Source of the DNA: Schoenoplectus triqueter
Lineage: Eukaryota > Streptophyta > Magnoliopsida > Poales > Cyperaceae
Length of the DNA: 64,000 nucleotides
Direction of reading: 5' to 3'
Assembly (NCBI GenBank): GCA_964058805.1
Contig: CAXKVV010000013.1
Span: 310,001 to 374,000 of the forward strand
Numbering within the stretch: the stretch's first letter is position 1; each line of letters opens with the position of its first letter. The notes below the pieces were generated by a model, which worked only from the letters and a program-made list of their open reading frames with translations, had not been told where the DNA came from and ran no database searches. Below are positions 63,099 to 64,000 of the stretch, one piece after another. Position numbers and translations under genes: made by a program.

Positions 63099-63488
63099 AT
63101 TCATGTTAATTATAATTATTTCAATACAAGTGAAACGCTGGATATTAAATATTTGAGTTTGAAAAATATTTATATTTATAAAATTTTGCATTTGTTCGAA
63201 TATATTGATTTTTATAAAATTTGAAGGACTAAAGTAAAAGAAGAGTATATTTTAGTTGATTGTATGCAGAAGATTGGACAGGAGAAAAACAAAGACATGG
63301 GGCAGCAAAACACAATAGAACCCGTCAGGTACCCTCCCAAGCTCCCAAGCTCCCAAGAGGCCAAGAGGCAATCAATCGCTGCCACTGGAGTGGGATCTCA
63401 ACGCACCCGCTTCTGTCTCCAAACAAATCCGATTCTTTGATCTCTCTCTCTCTCTCTCTCTCTCTCTGAGCTGCTGCGTGCCTGAGTC
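63099..63488. promoter_or_regulatory. Possible promoter and leader of a gene starting at 63,489
   Basis: AT-rich, then G+C-richer from 63,300, ending in (CT)n at 63,441-63,467 about 20 nt before an ATG. CT tracts are common in plant leaders. No TATA box identified. Confidence 0.35.
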
Positions 63489-63559
63489 ATGGCTTGTTTT
63501 TGGTTCCATTTCATATGGCTGTTCACGTGTTGCCTTGCCACGGTTTCCTGCTTGAGCTG
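63489..63559 (+). CDS. Possible first exon of a secreted or membrane protein (partial)
   Basis: ATG at 63,489, after a (CT)n leader, opens MACFWFHFIWLFTCCLATVS, a hydrophobic stretch like a signal peptide, up to a possible donor TG|GTAACG at 63,559-63,561. The exon would end in phase 2 after 23 codons. No second exon is recognisable before the window ends, so the family is unknown. Upstream composition supports a leader, but the call could be chance. Confidence 0.35.
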
Positions 63560-64000
63560 GTAACGTGATCTCATTTTTGTTGCTAACCTCTTTGGCTCTC
63601 TTGTGGCTGAATATTCATGGGCTCAAGCTATCATGTCCCCGTCCTACAACCATTCCTTGTATTATTATTATTATTATTATTATTATTGAATAATTTATTG
63701 AGAAGAAGGGTCATGTCGACCAATTATATTAAAAACTACAATTATTCAAATTATTTTATATAGTGAATTTATTCAAGAGGTGAGATCACTTTACAATAGA
63801 CAACTATTTATCTTTACTCTTGTCAATAAAAACATACATTTGATATAGTAGTTTAACTAAACATCATGCATGTGCAACACATTAAGAAATTTGATGTATA
63901 TATTATCTATCAAGTGATTAGTTTTTGAACAATTTAAATGAATGGCTCCTGAAGAATGCTAAAATTCCATAAAATTAGTTGTATTTTCAGTTTTATTGAA
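63560..64000. other. AT-rich tail of the window
   Basis: It may be the first intron of the gene above. (ATT)n microsatellite at 63,659-63,688. No coding support. Confidence 0.4.

Overview
The window is nuclear DNA from a flowering plant. It is AT-rich, its genes are split by short GT-AG introns, they belong to land-plant families (PPR, CYP704, SKU5-similar, CCCH-RRM), and the spaces between them are filled with LTR retrotransposons, MITEs, Helitrons and a degenerate satellite. I cannot name the species. All gene models were spliced by hand from reading frame, splice signals and family resemblance. No search was run.

Layout. 1-8.4 kb: no gene; a Mutator-like MITE (1056-1443), a large GC-richer block that looks like a ~5.2 kb solo LTR (1701-6944), and a hAT-like element (7280-7878). 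8.4-12.0 kb, minus strand: a complete 8-exon PPR gene of the At4g18975 type, with a hAT MITE in one intron. 12-21 kb: TE relics, an old minus-strand Copia element with two ~1 kb LTRs (14.1-18.0 kb), an inverted pair of Helitron-like copies and a MITE. 21.3-25.7 kb: a degenerate ~210-bp tandem array carrying nested Helitron, MULE-like and hAT insertions. It ends near the promoter of a complete 6-exon cytochrome P450 of the CYP704 family (26,386-28,736, plus strand). Tail to tail with it lies a complete 3-exon SKU5-similar multicopper-oxidase-like gene (30,372-32,330, minus). 34.2-35.4 kb: a decayed LINE. 39.25-42.2 kb, minus: a complete 8-exon CCCH zinc-finger/RRM gene with a probable GC-AG intron. 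42.7-43.2 kb: a Helitron.

46.5-56.3 kb, minus strand: a full-length Copia element of 9.8 kb with two 2110-bp LTRs that differ at only three sites I could find, a perfect 5-bp target duplication, an initiator-Met primer binding site, and a polyprotein broken by several stops and frameshifts. It sits inside one arm of an older inverted duplication whose other arm (58.9-59.26 kb) preserves the unoccupied site. 62.37-63.09 kb: a nested pair of MITEs, the inner one built from repeated GC-rich perfect palindromes. A possible first exon of a secreted protein starts at 63,489 and runs out of the window.

The four genes share no evident pathway. CYP704 enzymes (fatty-acid hydroxylation, some for pollen wall) and SKS proteins (several pollen-expressed) could both relate to pollen or cell wall, but that link is inference. 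The most notable observations are the nested palindromic element, the young but coding-dead Copia element with a bZIP-like repeat upstream of its TATA box, insertions dated by empty sites inside the window, and the in-frame, stop-free GC-AG intron.
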